Shown here: positions 23,033 to 31,853 of the stretch, one piece after another
Numbering within the stretch: the first letter of the stretch is position 1
Layout: each line of letters begins with the position of its first letter
Source: an uncultured Croceitalea sp.
Lineage (GTDB): Bacteria > Bacteroidota > Bacteroidia > Flavobacteriales > Flavobacteriaceae
Reading direction: 5' to 3'
Length of the DNA stretch: 35,965 nt
Assembly: GCA_937969515.1 (NCBI GenBank)
Contig: CALBVX010000170.1
Location: forward strand, 1 to 35,965
The notes under the pieces: generated by a model
Seen by the model: the letters and a program-made list of their open reading frames with translations, nothing else
The model's database searches: none
Told to the model about the DNA's origin: nothing
Made by a program: the position numbers and the translations under genes

Positions 23033-23764
23033 ATGCGAAACATAGTTCTCATTATAATATTGGGTTTTATCCTCTTTGGATGTAGAGAAAAAACACCCGC
23101 AGTAGCTAAAAAAGAAAAAAGACATCTTCCTAAATTAGAACCAAACAGATATAATGTAGCGTTTTTAATAATGGACGGAGTCTACAACACAGAGTTTACA
23201 GCACCATATGATATCTTTCAGCATACGCAGTACAGAAAAGGCATTAAAGCCATGAATACCTTTACAGTAGCTAATACGCTTACTCCTATAACATCTTTTG
23301 AAGGCGTTCGTATTTTACCAGATTTTGACTATACTGAAGATTCGCTACCTAAAATTGACATCTTGGTTGTACCGAGTGCCGAACATCATTTAGATACTGA
23401 CCTTAAGGACACCATCATGCTAAATTTCATTAAAAAAGTTGATAAAGAAGCCCTGTTTATGACCTCACATTGTGATGGTGCTTTTGTTTTAGCCAAAGCA
23501 GGATTGCTAGATAGTGTTGTTTCTACTACTTTCCCCAGTGATATTGGCAGCTATAAAAAGATGTTTCCAAAATTGAAGGTAAAAGACAGCGTTTTATTTG
23601 TGCACGATGGAAAGTACATTACCTCTGCCGGAGGGGCTAAAAGTTTTGAAGCAGCACTATATCTCTGTGAGTACCTCTATGGAAAGGAAATTGCAGAGTC
23701 GTTAGCGGGCGGTCTTGTAATTGATTGGAACTTATCGGAAGTGCCTAAATTTGTTAATCAGTGA
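23033..23764 (+). CDS. DJ-1/PfpI-family protein with lipoprotein signal
   Basis: 243 residues. Residues 1-17 form a lipoprotein signal with lipobox LFGC17. Residues 40-230 are a DJ-1/PfpI (GATase1-like) domain: VAFLIMDGVYNTEFTAP at the start, VVPSAEHH, and the nucleophile elbow TSHC147DGAF; EFTAPYD supplies the usual acidic residue near 54. The domain resembles the sensor half of GATase1-AraC regulators, but no helix-turn-helix is present. Export of this fold is unusual. It overlaps the convergent hydrolase gene by 11 bases. Confidence 0.85.
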   Translation: MRNIVLIIILGFILFGCREKTPAVAKKEKRHLPKLEPNRYNVAFLIMDGVYNTEFTAPYDIFQHTQYRKGIKAMNTFTVANTLTPITSFEGVRILPDFDYTEDSLPKIDILVVPSAEHHLDTDLKDTIMLNFIKKVDKEALFMTSHCDGAFVLAKAGLLDSVVSTTFPSDIGSYKKMFPKLKVKDSVLFVHDGKYITSAGGAKSFEAALYLCEYLYGKEIAESLAGGLVIDWNLSEVPKFVNQ

Positions 23765-25169
23765 TTTTGTAACGGGCCTCGTCAAAATACTTCTCTACTA
23801 ATTTATTATACTCCGGTGCTATACGAAGCAGCGCTGTATGCTCTAACCTATCAAGCCTCTCTTTGTTTTTAAATCCCTTTTTAAAAGCTTCTTCTAAATA
23901 AAAAAGTGCCGTGCCATATTCCTCATATTTTGAACTTAATGAAATTACATTTAAGTAGTAATCATAGTTTTTTGGCTCACTGATTGTTTTAAGCATAGAT
24001 AACAAAATCAAAGCTTCATCATCAACAATTTTTTCAGACTTTACAATATCGATGTTATCTTCTATGAGGGCATTCAAAAATCCGCAGAGGCGTTTGCCCA
24101 TTTGTCGCTCAGCTTCCGTATCACCTTTAATAAACTTATTCAATTCGCCTACCTGATAATTCCACCAGCCCAAATTATTATAATTATAGGTGTATAAATC
24201 TTCTTCTAAATAATAGATGTAATCTTCCCTCAGAAGCTCTTCCTTGAAAAAAGCAGCACTTTCGTTTCTTTTCAAACTTCGATATTGCTTATCCTTTTTA
24301 ATATTTTTTCCTATGGTTTTTAGCGAGTCTAAATCTTTATGCGTTCGGTATACATTAAGCATTTCAGAGATTTCTCTATCTGCCAAGAGCAATTTTTGTT
24401 CTTTCTTTAATTGTTCAATAAGAGTAACATCTTCATTGTAAGCTCTTTTGATGTATAAAGAATCTTTGGTTTCGTGGCCTTTTGCCATTGCCGATAAAGT
24501 AAATAGCCGCAACGCTTTCTGAAGATATACGGCCTTAGGCCATTCTTTTCCGCCATCAAATACAAGCAGGTTATTAGGAATGTTAAGTCCATTTAAAATC
24601 TTTTCATGGGATAATAAAGTTGGATAGTTATAATCTTCTTTACCTACTATACCAATAAAGTGAAAAGGATTTTTAGAAGTTAGAAGTTCCACATTCGCCA
24701 ATCCTGCACCACAAGAAATTACGCCTTCGATATCTTTAAAAAAAATAGGCATCAAATTAGCCATACGTCCACCACTATCAAAACCAGCAGTATAAATTCG
24801 GTTTAAGTTTATCGGCAGTAGGCTATTTACTTCAGAGAGCATGCGCTTGGTTATAAGCACATTTTTCGCTACCGATATTGAATCGTTAACAGCGTTGGAA
24901 GCAGCTAAAATATAATTCTCTTTTTCGGCAACCTGACGAAACATCCCTAAAGCCTGCTTACCTCTTCCCTCACCATCAAATACGAAAAGAATTGGCCATT
25001 GTCCTTTATTTTCAAATTTTGTGGGCAGGTATAACGAAAACGTTTCTTGAATAGAATCTTTGACCGTTATGGAGTCTATAATTACACCCTTCTGCAAAAC
25101 AAGACCTTGAGAAAAACTAAAGTTTAAAACAAAAAATACAAGAAGTACAGGTAAATAATTTCTTTTCAT
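23754..25169 (-). CDS. Secreted alpha/beta-hydrolase-fold protein, probably lacking the serine nucleophile
   Basis: 471 residues with signal peptide (ending SFSFSQ). Residues 25-230 look like an esterase domain of the PHB-depolymerase type: SLYLPTKFENKGQWPILFVFDGEG, then IYTAGFDSGGRMA. In related esterases the elbow reads G-F-S-x-G-G; here it is G129-F-D131-S132-G-G, so Asp is in the nucleophile place. Residues 235-471 are helical, perhaps TPR-like (YYLNVISLSSKYEEYGTALFYLEEAFKKGF). Role unknown: a modified hydrolase or a binding protein. Confidence 0.68.
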   Translation of the reverse strand: MKRNYLPVLLVFFVLNFSFSQGLVLQKGVIIDSITVKDSIQETFSLYLPTKFENKGQWPILFVFDGEGRGKQALGMFRQVAEKENYILAASNAVNDSISVAKNVLITKRMLSEVNSLLPINLNRIYTAGFDSGGRMANLMPIFFKDIEGVISCGAGLANVELLTSKNPFHFIGIVGKEDYNYPTLLSHEKILNGLNIPNNLLVFDGGKEWPKAVYLQKALRLFTLSAMAKGHETKDSLYIKRAYNEDVTLIEQLKKEQKLLLADREISEMLNVYRTHKDLDSLKTIGKNIKKDKQYRSLKRNESAAFFKEELLREDYIYYLEEDLYTYNYNNLGWWNYQVGELNKFIKGDTEAERQMGKRLCGFLNALIEDNIDIVKSEKIVDDEALILLSMLKTISEPKNYDYYLNVISLSSKYEEYGTALFYLEEAFKKGFKNKERLDRLEHTALLRIAPEYNKLVEKYFDEARYKITD

Positions 25170-25230
25170 ACAGCAATTACATCAAAAATCTAGCCAAAAA
25201 GATTCTGGATATTCCATAAAATTAACGTTT

Positions 25231-25686
25231 TTATGTGTTACCTATTTTAGTTATGGGAACATTCGAAGCTACATTTGACAAAATAATATGCGTTCTTGTC
25301 TCTCCATAGGTTATTAAGGTATCAATAAACTGTTCTAAATGGAACTGATCTTTTAAAACTACTTCCATTATAATATTTTCATTGCCAGTAATTCTATAGC
25401 AGTTTACTACCTCGTTAAATGTATCAACCTTACTTAAAAAGGGTTTCAATTTACCGACAAAAGCTCTTAAAGCAACTATCGCCCTTAGTTGCAATCCTAT
25501 TTTTGAGTGAGAAATAACCGTATTATAACCTTCAATTATTCCCAAATCTTCCATCTTCTTTACGCGCTCCGCCACCGCTGGGGGAGTTAGCCCAACTTTC
25601 TTTCCAATATTCACAAAGGACTCCCTTGCGTTTAATTGCAAACACTCTAGTATTTTCCAATTAATCTTATCCACTTTATTTTTCAA
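25231..25686 (-). CDS. Lrp/AsnC-family transcriptional regulator
   Basis: 151 residues. An N-terminal helix-turn-helix (about 8-55; NWKILECLQLNARESFVNIGKKVGLTPPAVAERVKK) precedes a RAM/ligand-binding alpha/beta domain (about 68-145) with the family's Gly/Asn turn in YRITGNENIIMEV. Such proteins sense amino acids and bend DNA as octamers. It is divergent from the gene at 25805; a palindrome in the gap may be its operator. Confidence 0.93.
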   Translation of the reverse strand: MKNKVDKINWKILECLQLNARESFVNIGKKVGLTPPAVAERVKKMEDLGIIEGYNTVISHSKIGLQLRAIVALRAFVGKLKPFLSKVDTFNEVVNCYRITGNENIIMEVVLKDQFHLEQFIDTLITYGETRTHIILSNVASNVPITKIGNT

Positions 25687-25713
25687 AGTCTTGGTATTTT
25701 AATTCTTTCTTTA

Positions 25714-25734
25714 ATAAAGTAAAAAAAACTTTAT
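25714..25734. repeat. Inverted repeat in the Lrp divergent region
   Basis: ATAAAGT and ACTTTAT are perfect 7-bp arms separated by seven A. It lies between the lrp start (25686) and the gene at 25805, where an Lrp-type regulator would autoregulate. Confidence 0.45.
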
Positions 25735-25804
25735 CATTTATTTTATAAATTTAATTTTTATTTTTCAGATGTAATTTTATAGTAGAAATTGTTTTTGAAA
25801 AAAG

Positions 25805-26194
25805 ATGAAGCACACACCCTACTACGCATTACCTGTTTATCAAAAATCGCTAGCGCTTCATGATTTAAGTTCGGCGGTAGCTTCATATTTCTCAAAGGAA
25901 AAACATATTTTGAAGCTTAAAAAAACCGCTAGTTTGAGGGAGCAAATTGCAAGTTCTTTATTTATAGATTCTAATCTAATCGCTAAACAGATAGAGCAGG
26001 CCGTAACCACTAACTCATATGAAGCTAGACTACAAAGTGCCTCTTTTATTAATACGATTACAAGAAATTTAAGCTCATACTGCAATGGCCTTGATTATGA
26101 TGGGGTTAAGGAAAAAGAGTATGTAAACTTATTGCGCAGGGAGTTGAAATCTTTCCGCGTTTCCTTTAAGCAATGGCGTAAATCATTGAAATAG
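25805..26194 (+). CDS. Unknown small helical protein
   Basis: 129 residues, not firmly recognised, with no signal peptide or membrane span. It appears to be four helices (about 10-30, 36-75, 80-98, 105-127), basic at the C-terminus (ELKSFRVSFKQWRKSL). The opening 'YALPVYQKSLALHDLSSAVASYF' resembles in style the four-helix-bundle proteins of the 23S-rRNA-intervening-sequence/Avd group, but the core motifs are not conserved, so this is only a suggestion. Its place beside a divergent Lrp regulator suggests shared control. Confidence 0.6.
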   Translation: MKHTPYYALPVYQKSLALHDLSSAVASYFSKEKHILKLKKTASLREQIASSLFIDSNLIAKQIEQAVTTNSYEARLQSASFINTITRNLSSYCNGLDYDGVKEKEYVNLLRRELKSFRVSFKQWRKSLK

Positions 26195-26319
26195 ATACCT
26201 TTAAAACTTTTAAAAACAGGCCGAAACAAAATTTCAAAAAGGGCAGTTCTGCGAGCTATGTGTAAGTGATTCGAACTTTTCTTTATACGCTGCTATGCTT
26301 TTTAAAATAGACGCTCTGT

Positions 26320-29300
26320 TTACATATTTCTACGGTACTGCCCACCCACCTGAAAAAGTGCATTAGTAATCTGACCCAAAGAACAATATTTGCTAACCTC
26401 CATCAACTTATCAAAAATATTTTCATTCTTAATAGCGGATTCCTGCAACTCTTTTAAAAGCTTTGTAGACTTTTCTTTATTTCTAGTTTGCAGACTCTGC
26501 AGTGTTCGTATTTGATTTTGCTTTTCCTCCTCCGTCGCCCTTATAACTTCCGCAGGCAATATGGTCGGTGACCCTTTAGAAGATAGAAAAGTATTTACCC
26601 CTATTATGGGATAGGCACCAGAATGTTTTAAGGTTTCGTAATGAAGACTTTCCTCCTGAATTTTAGAACGTTGGTACATAGTTTCCATAGCACCAAGAAC
26701 CCCACCTCTTTCTGTAATTCTATCAAACTCTAAAAGCACTGCCTCTTCAACCAAATCGGTTAGTTCTTCAATAATAAACGAGCCTTGTAGCGGATTTTCA
26801 TTTTTGGCAAGACCTAATTCTTTATTTATAATTAATTGAATTGCCATTGCCCTTCTTACCGATTCCTCCGTAGGTGTCGTGATTGCCTCATCATAGGCAT
26901 TTGTATGTAGCGAATTACAATTATCATAGATTGCATATAATGCTTGAAGCGTAGTTCTTATATCATTAAAATCAATCTCTTGGGCATGTAAGCTTCTACC
27001 CGAAGTTTGAATATGGTACTTCAACATTTGTGCACGTGGTCCGGCACCATATTTTTCTTTCATGGCTTTGGCCCAGATACGTCTAGCAACACGTCCTATT
27101 ACTGCATATTCAGGATCAATACCATTAGAATAGAAAAAAGACAGGTTTGGACCAAATTTATCAATGTCCATTCCCCTACTTAAATAGTACTCTACATATG
27201 TAAAACCGTTAGAAAGGGTAAATGCCAGCTGTGATATTGGGTTTGCTCCCGCTTCGGCAATGTGATAACCTGATATAGATACCGAGTAGAAATTTCTTAC
27301 ATTCTTTTGAATAAAATATTCTTGTACGTCACCCATTAAGCGCAGGGCAAACTCTGTCGAAAAAATACAGGTATTCTGTGCTTGATCCTCTTTCAAAATA
27401 TCGGCCTGCACCGTACCCCTCACTTGACTTAAGGTATTTTCTTTTATTTTTTGATATACTTCTTCAGGTAAAACCTCATTACCAGAAACCCCTAAAAGCA
27501 TGAGACCCAAACCATTATTACCTTCGGGTAAATCACCAACGTAAGAAGGTCTTTCTACCTCTTTATTTTTGTATATCTTTTTGATTTTTTCCTCAACCTC
27601 TTTTTGTAGTCCGTTTTCAAGAATATACTTTTCACAGTTTTGATCAATCGCGGCATTCATAAAAAACCCAAGTAGCATTGGAGCAGGACCGTTAATCGTC
27701 ATACTCACCGAGGTCATTGGATTACTTAAATCAAAACCTGAGTATAATTTTTTCGCATCATCTAAACAACAAATAGAAACACCAGCATTACCGATTTTAC
27801 CATAAATATCGGGGCGATGACCTGGGTCATTTCCATATAAAGTCACTGAATCAAAAGCAGTTGATAGACGCTTTGCATCCATATCAAGACTCACATAATG
27901 AAATCTTCTATTCGTACGTTCTGGCCCACCTTCACCTGCAAACATTCGAGTAGGATCTTCGCCGGTTCTTTTAAATGGGTACAGTCCTGAGGTGTATGGG
28001 AAATCTCCTGGAACATTCTCTTGAAGCATCCAATTTAATAAATCGCCCCAACCTTTATATTTTGGCAACGCAACCTTAGGTATTTGTGAATGCGAAAGTG
28101 ACTCTGTATGTGTTTCTATTTTTATTTCTTTATCGCGGACTTTAAAAGAATAAATAGGCGCTTTATAACTTTCCACCTTTTGAGGCCAATTTAGAATCAA
28201 ATCCCAATTGTGCGGGTTTAAATCCATTTTTACCCTATCAAACTCTTTTATTAAAAGTGAAATCAGCTCTTTATCACTTTCATTCGACTGCGCTATTATT
28301 TTGGTCTCATCTAGTCCCGATTTTAATAAAATGGACTCTTCGTTCTCTGGCGAATTTAGTCGTAAAACAGATGAAATGGTTTTGAAAATACCGTACAAGC
28401 GTTGCGCTACATCTGCCTGCTCTTTAGATTTTAAATCATACGTTCGATTATTTTCAGAAATTTCAGAAAGATATCTCGTTCTTGCAGGTGGTATCACAAA
28501 AATTTTCTCGGCCATTTCATTACCGACCTCAAAAGTAGAATCTAATTTAGCATCTATTTTGTCTACTAAAATATTCATTATCGATTTGTACAATCGATTC
28601 ATCCCAGGGTCATTGAATTGAGAAGCAATGGTACCATAAATGGGCAATGCATCTTGACTTATATCCCATAGCCCATGATTACGCATGTATTGCTTTTTAA
28701 CGTCGCGCAAGGCATCTAAAGAACCTCTTTTATCGAACTTATTGATGGCTACTATATCGGCAAAATCTAACATGTCGATTTTTTCCAACTGTGTTGCCGC
28801 ACCAAATTCGGGGGTCATTACGTATAAAGAAACATCGCTATGTTCTAAAATCTCAGTATCGGATTGGCCAATACCAGAGGTTTCTAAAACTATTAAGTCA
28901 AATTCAGCAACTTTTAGAATATCGACCGCTTCACTCACATATTTGGACAAGGCCAAGTTTGATTGCCTTGTTGCTAAGGACCGCATATAGACACGCTCGT
29001 CATTAATCGCATTCATACGAATACGATCACCTAATAATGCCCCACCTGTTTTTCGTTTTGATGGGTCGACAGAAATTATTCCGAGATTTTTATCAGGAAA
29101 ATCTATCAAAAACCTTCTTACCAACTCATCTACAAGACTAGATTTTCCGGCCCCGCCAGTTCCCGTAATTCCTAATACAGGGACATTAACATCTGATTTT
29201 TTTAAGCTTGCAAAATGAGCTTCAAATTCTTCGTGGCGATTTTCGGCCAGCGATATCATTCTGGCAATGGTATTTGTATTCTTTGCCTTAAGTAAATCTG

Positions 29301-29781
29301 TTAAATTAGCTTCTTTGCCAATTTTCAATTCCGGTACGGCAGTGTCGGCTTTTGAGACCAAATCATTAATCATGCCTTGAAGGCCCATTTTTCGGCCATC
29401 ATCTGGAGAATAAATCTTAGTAATACCATAATCCATTAGCTCTTTGATCTCTTCCGGAAGAATTACGCCTCCACCACCACCAAAAATTTTGATGTGTTCA
29501 GCTCCTTTTTCCCTTAGCAAGTCATGCATGTATTTGAAATACTCATTATGACCACCTTGATAAGATGTTATTGCTATGGCATTTGCATCTTCCTGAATTG
29601 CACAATCAACTACCTCGGCAACACTTCTATCATGACCTAAATGAATTACCTCAACACCGGTTGCCTGAATAATTCTTCGCATGATATTAATAGCGGCATC
29701 ATGACCATCAAATAACGATGCTGCGGTTACAATTCTAATTTTGTTTTTAGGTTGGTATGGCGCTTGTTGTTCCATTAGCAA
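26320..29781 (-). CDS. icmF: Fused adenosylcobalamin-dependent acyl-CoA mutase with GTPase chaperone (IcmF type)
   Basis: 1153 residues in the IcmF order. Residues 14-145 are the B12-binding domain ([16 protein letters not shown]27 as the cobalt ligand). Residues 200-400 are a MeaB-like G domain with Walker [13 protein letters not shown] (204-215) and NKFD for guanine. A linker follows, and from about 580 comes the mutase barrel: [19 protein letters not shown], then [27 protein letters not shown] carries the Phe expected in isobutyryl-CoA mutases rather than the Tyr of methylmalonyl-CoA mutase. It interconverts isobutyryl- and butyryl-CoA in that family. Slightly longer than typical IcmF proteins. 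Confidence 0.9.
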   Translation of the reverse strand: MLMEQQAPYQPKNKIRIVTAASLFDGHDAAINIMRRIIQATGVEVIHLGHDRSVAEVVDCAIQEDANAIAITSYQGGHNEYFKYMHDLLREKGAEHIKIFGGGGGVILPEEIKELMDYGITKIYSPDDGRKMGLQGMINDLVSKADTAVPELKIGKEANLTDLLKAKNTNTIARMISLAENRHEEFEAHFASLKKSDVNVPVLGITGTGGAGKSSLVDELVRRFLIDFPDKNLGIISVDPSKRKTGGALLGDRIRMNAINDERVYMRSLATRQSNLALSKYVSEAVDILKVAEFDLIVLETSGIGQSDTEILEHSDVSLYVMTPEFGAATQLEKIDMLDFADIVAINKFDKRGSLDALRDVKKQYMRNHGLWDISQDALPIYGTIASQFNDPGMNRLYKSIMNILVDKIDAKLDSTFEVGNEMAEKIFVIPPARTRYLSEISENNRTYDLKSKEQADVAQRLYGIFKTISSVLRLNSPENEESILLKSGLDETKIIAQSNESDKELISLLIKEFDRVKMDLNPHNWDLILNWPQKVESYKAPIYSFKVRDKEIKIETHTESLSHSQIPKVALPKYKGWGDLLNWMLQENVPGDFPYTSGLYPFKRTGEDPTRMFAGEGGPERTNRRFHYVSLDMDAKRLSTAFDSVTLYGNDPGHRPDIYGKIGNAGVSICCLDDAKKLYSGFDLSNPMTSVSMTINGPAPMLLGFFMNAAIDQNCEKYILENGLQKEVEEKIKKIYKNKEVERPSYVGDLPEGNNGLGLMLLGVSGNEVLPEEVYQKIKENTLSQVRGTVQADILKEDQAQNTCIFSTEFALRLMGDVQEYFIQKNVRNFYSVSISGYHIAEAGANPISQLAFTLSNGFTYVEYYLSRGMDIDKFGPNLSFFYSNGIDPEYAVIGRVARRIWAKAMKEKYGAGPRAQMLKYHIQTSGRSLHAQEIDFNDIRTTLQALYAIYDNCNSLHTNAYDEAITTPTEESVRRAMAIQLIINKELGLAKNENPLQGSFIIEELTDLVEEAVLLEFDRITERGGVLGAMETMYQRSKIQEESLHYETLKHSGAYPIIGVNTFLSSKGSPTILPAEVIRATEEEKQNQIRTLQSLQTRNKEKSTKLLKELQESAIKNENIFDKLMEVSKYCSLGQITNALFQVGGQYRRNM

Positions 29782-29891
29782 AAAAGAATCAAATTTTTGG
29801 GTGCAATTTACGATAAATGCAAAGAAAAAAGGATTGCATTTCGAATTTTATAAAAATACTTAACATTAAGCCTACTCTTTTTTGAATACTA

Positions 29892-29899
29892 TAATTTTG
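29892..29899 (+). promoter_or_regulatory. -7 box TAATTTTG of purU
   Basis: A perfect TAnnTTTG ending 17 bases before the proposed TTG start at 29917, which supports a start at that place. Confidence 0.45.
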
Positions 29900-29916
29900 A
29901 AGGCTAAATATCTATT

Positions 29917-30765
29917 TTGAAGCTTACTATAGTAATACATTGCACGGACCAAATTGGCATAATCAGTGCCGTTACCCACTTTTTACACAAAAAAGGTGGA
30001 AATGTTGTTTATTTAGACCAGCATGTTGATACAGAAACAAACGTCTTCTTTATGCGTATTGAATGTGAGTTTGATAATGGTTTCAATAAAACCAATTTTG
30101 ATATTGACTTTAATTCGCAATTAGGGAATAGCTATAATATGCAGTGGAGTTCGCACGCTCAAGATGTTAAACCCAAAATGGCAATTTTTGTTTCTAAATA
30201 CAACCATTGCCTATATGACTTGTTAAGCAGATATAATTCGGGAGAGCTTGCAGTTGAAATTCCTTTTATAATCAGCAACCATGATGATTTGGCCTACATA
30301 GCCCAACAATTTGATGTTCCTTTTTACCATATCCCAGTATCCAAAGAATCAAAAGACCTAGCTGAATCAAAGCAATTGAAGTTATTGAAAAAACACCAGA
30401 TAGACTTTATTGTTTTAGCAAGGTATATGCAAATAGTTTCAACAAAGTTAATTAATGAATACCCTAATAGGATTATCAACATTCATCATTCCTTTTTACC
30501 CGCCTTTGCGGGAGCTAAACCCTACCATGCGGCATTCAAGCGAGGTGTAAAAATAATTGGTGCTACAAGTCATTATGTTACCGAAGAATTGGATGCTGGG
30601 CCAATAATAGAACAAGGTGTAACTCGAGTCACCCATTCGCATTCTATTAAAGATTTTATTACCAAAGGAAAAGACCTGGAAAAAATTGTTCTTTCTACCG
30701 CTGTTAAACTGCATATAGACAGAAAAACCATGGTGTGCAATAATAAAACTTTGGTATTTTCATAA
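29917..30765 (+). CDS. purU: Formyltetrahydrofolate deformylase PurU
   Basis: 282 residues starting at TTG: the frame has a stop at 29905-29907 and no ATG between it and the conserved KLTIVIHCTDQIGI. Residues 1-80 are an ACT domain and 85-270 a formyltransferase-type domain with NIHHSFLPAFAGAKPYHAAF, holding the catalytic Asn and His, and the final ELDAGPIIEQ with the catalytic Asp. It hydrolyses 10-formyl-THF to formate and THF, balancing one-carbon pools. It is divergent from icmF. Confidence 0.93.
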   Translation: MKLTIVIHCTDQIGIISAVTHFLHKKGGNVVYLDQHVDTETNVFFMRIECEFDNGFNKTNFDIDFNSQLGNSYNMQWSSHAQDVKPKMAIFVSKYNHCLYDLLSRYNSGELAVEIPFIISNHDDLAYIAQQFDVPFYHIPVSKESKDLAESKQLKLLKKHQIDFIVLARYMQIVSTKLINEYPNRIINIHHSFLPAFAGAKPYHAAFKRGVKIIGATSHYVTEELDAGPIIEQGVTRVTHSHSIKDFITKGKDLEKIVLSTAVKLHIDRKTMVCNNKTLVFS

Positions 30766-30793
30766 ATGGTACCTTTACCGTAAACAAATTATC

Positions 30794-31507
30794 ATGAAAA
30801 AAATAGTCATATTTCTTATAATTTTTCAGTTGATGGGCTGTGCCGAGCTACAACAGGTGGTTAATCAATTGCCTCAAGGTGGCACTTTAGGAAATGCCGA
30901 AATAGCTCTAGGTCTAAAAGAAGCCCTTAATATGGGCATTGAAAAGCAGGTAAGTAAATTAACCTTAAAAGATGGCTTCTACAAAAATGAGCTAGTCAAA
31001 ATACTACTTCCGGAGGAATTGAAAAAAGTTGACAATACCTTAAGAAATATTGGCCTTGGCAACCTTGCCGACGAGGGCCTAAAAGTGTTAAATAGAGCCG
31101 CAGAAGATGCCGTAAGCGAAGCGACACCAATTTTTGTGGAAGCTATAAAAGGAATAACTTTTAATGATGCAAAAAATATATTACTCGGAAGCAATAATGC
31201 GGCAACGAACTATTTGCAACAAGGAACAGAAACCAAATTGTACGAAAAGTTCAATCCGATAATCAAAAACTCTTTTGAGAAAGTTGGTGCTGATAAGATA
31301 TGGGAAAACCTAATTACCAAATACAATAATATCCCGCTTACGAAAGATGTAAATCCTAATTTGACCGACTATGTGACCCAAGAAGCTCTTGATGGGGTAT
31401 TTACTATGGTCGAGATTGAAGAAAAAGCGATAAGAACAAAAATATCGTCTCGTACGACCGATATTCTCAAGAAGGTTTTTGCTCTTCAAGACCAAGGCAG
31501 ACAATAA
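30794..31507 (+). CDS. DUF4197 lipoprotein
   Basis: 237 residues. The signal peptide ends in lipobox LMGC16. The rest is helical and follows the DUF4197 pattern: GGTLGNAEIALGLKEALNMGIEKQV, DGFYKNELVKILLPEEL and FNDAKNILLGSNNAATNYLQQGT. Its function is unknown. It lies 28 bases after purU and may be read with it; a weak box TACCTTTA at 30770-30777 could give it a separate promoter. Confidence 0.9.
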   Translation: MKKIVIFLIIFQLMGCAELQQVVNQLPQGGTLGNAEIALGLKEALNMGIEKQVSKLTLKDGFYKNELVKILLPEELKKVDNTLRNIGLGNLADEGLKVLNRAAEDAVSEATPIFVEAIKGITFNDAKNILLGSNNAATNYLQQGTETKLYEKFNPIIKNSFEKVGADKIWENLITKYNNIPLTKDVNPNLTDYVTQEALDGVFTMVEIEEKAIRTKISSRTTDILKKVFALQDQGRQ

Positions 31508-31649
31508 GACTCAAAAAATACCGTTACTATTTTAAGAAAACATAGCAATTATAACATATTGCTAAAATTCATTTAACCTTGGTAAAAGCCTTTTAAATGA
31601 ATTTTGTAAAAGTTTATTTGAGTTAACATTTTTTTGAGTTAGTTAGTTT

Positions 31650-31678
31650 AAAACCGGTGTCCGCATCGGTTTTTTTTG
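31650..31678 (+). terminator. Terminator after the DUF4197 gene
   Basis: AAAACCGGTG pairs with CATCGGTTTT (one G-T pair) around TCCG, followed by a run of T. It closes the purU-DUF4197 stretch. Confidence 0.85.
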
Positions 31679-31680
31679 TT

Positions 31681-31853
31681 TATGCAATTAATATTTTGAT
31701 AGTCAGTAGTTTATATTCAAACAAATTATAACTTCAATTTCACTTGTTAAAAGGTAACATCTTATCGGGATTTACTTTTTTTAAGATTTATTTAAGATTT
31801 CAACCTCTAACATTTTTTACCTTGTAGGGTAGTGCTAATTCATCAATCAAAAA
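31681..31853 (+). promoter_or_regulatory. Upstream region of the AraC gene with short repeats
   Basis: This is the rest of a 346-base stretch without genes (31508-31853). A tandem repeat TTTAAGATTT occurs twice at an 11-base period (31780-31800). At 31754-31773 GTAACATCTTATCGGGATT resembles the repeats at 33392-33429 before the susC-like gene. TACCTTG at 31820-31826 is a poor -7 box. No other features are seen. Confidence 0.4.
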
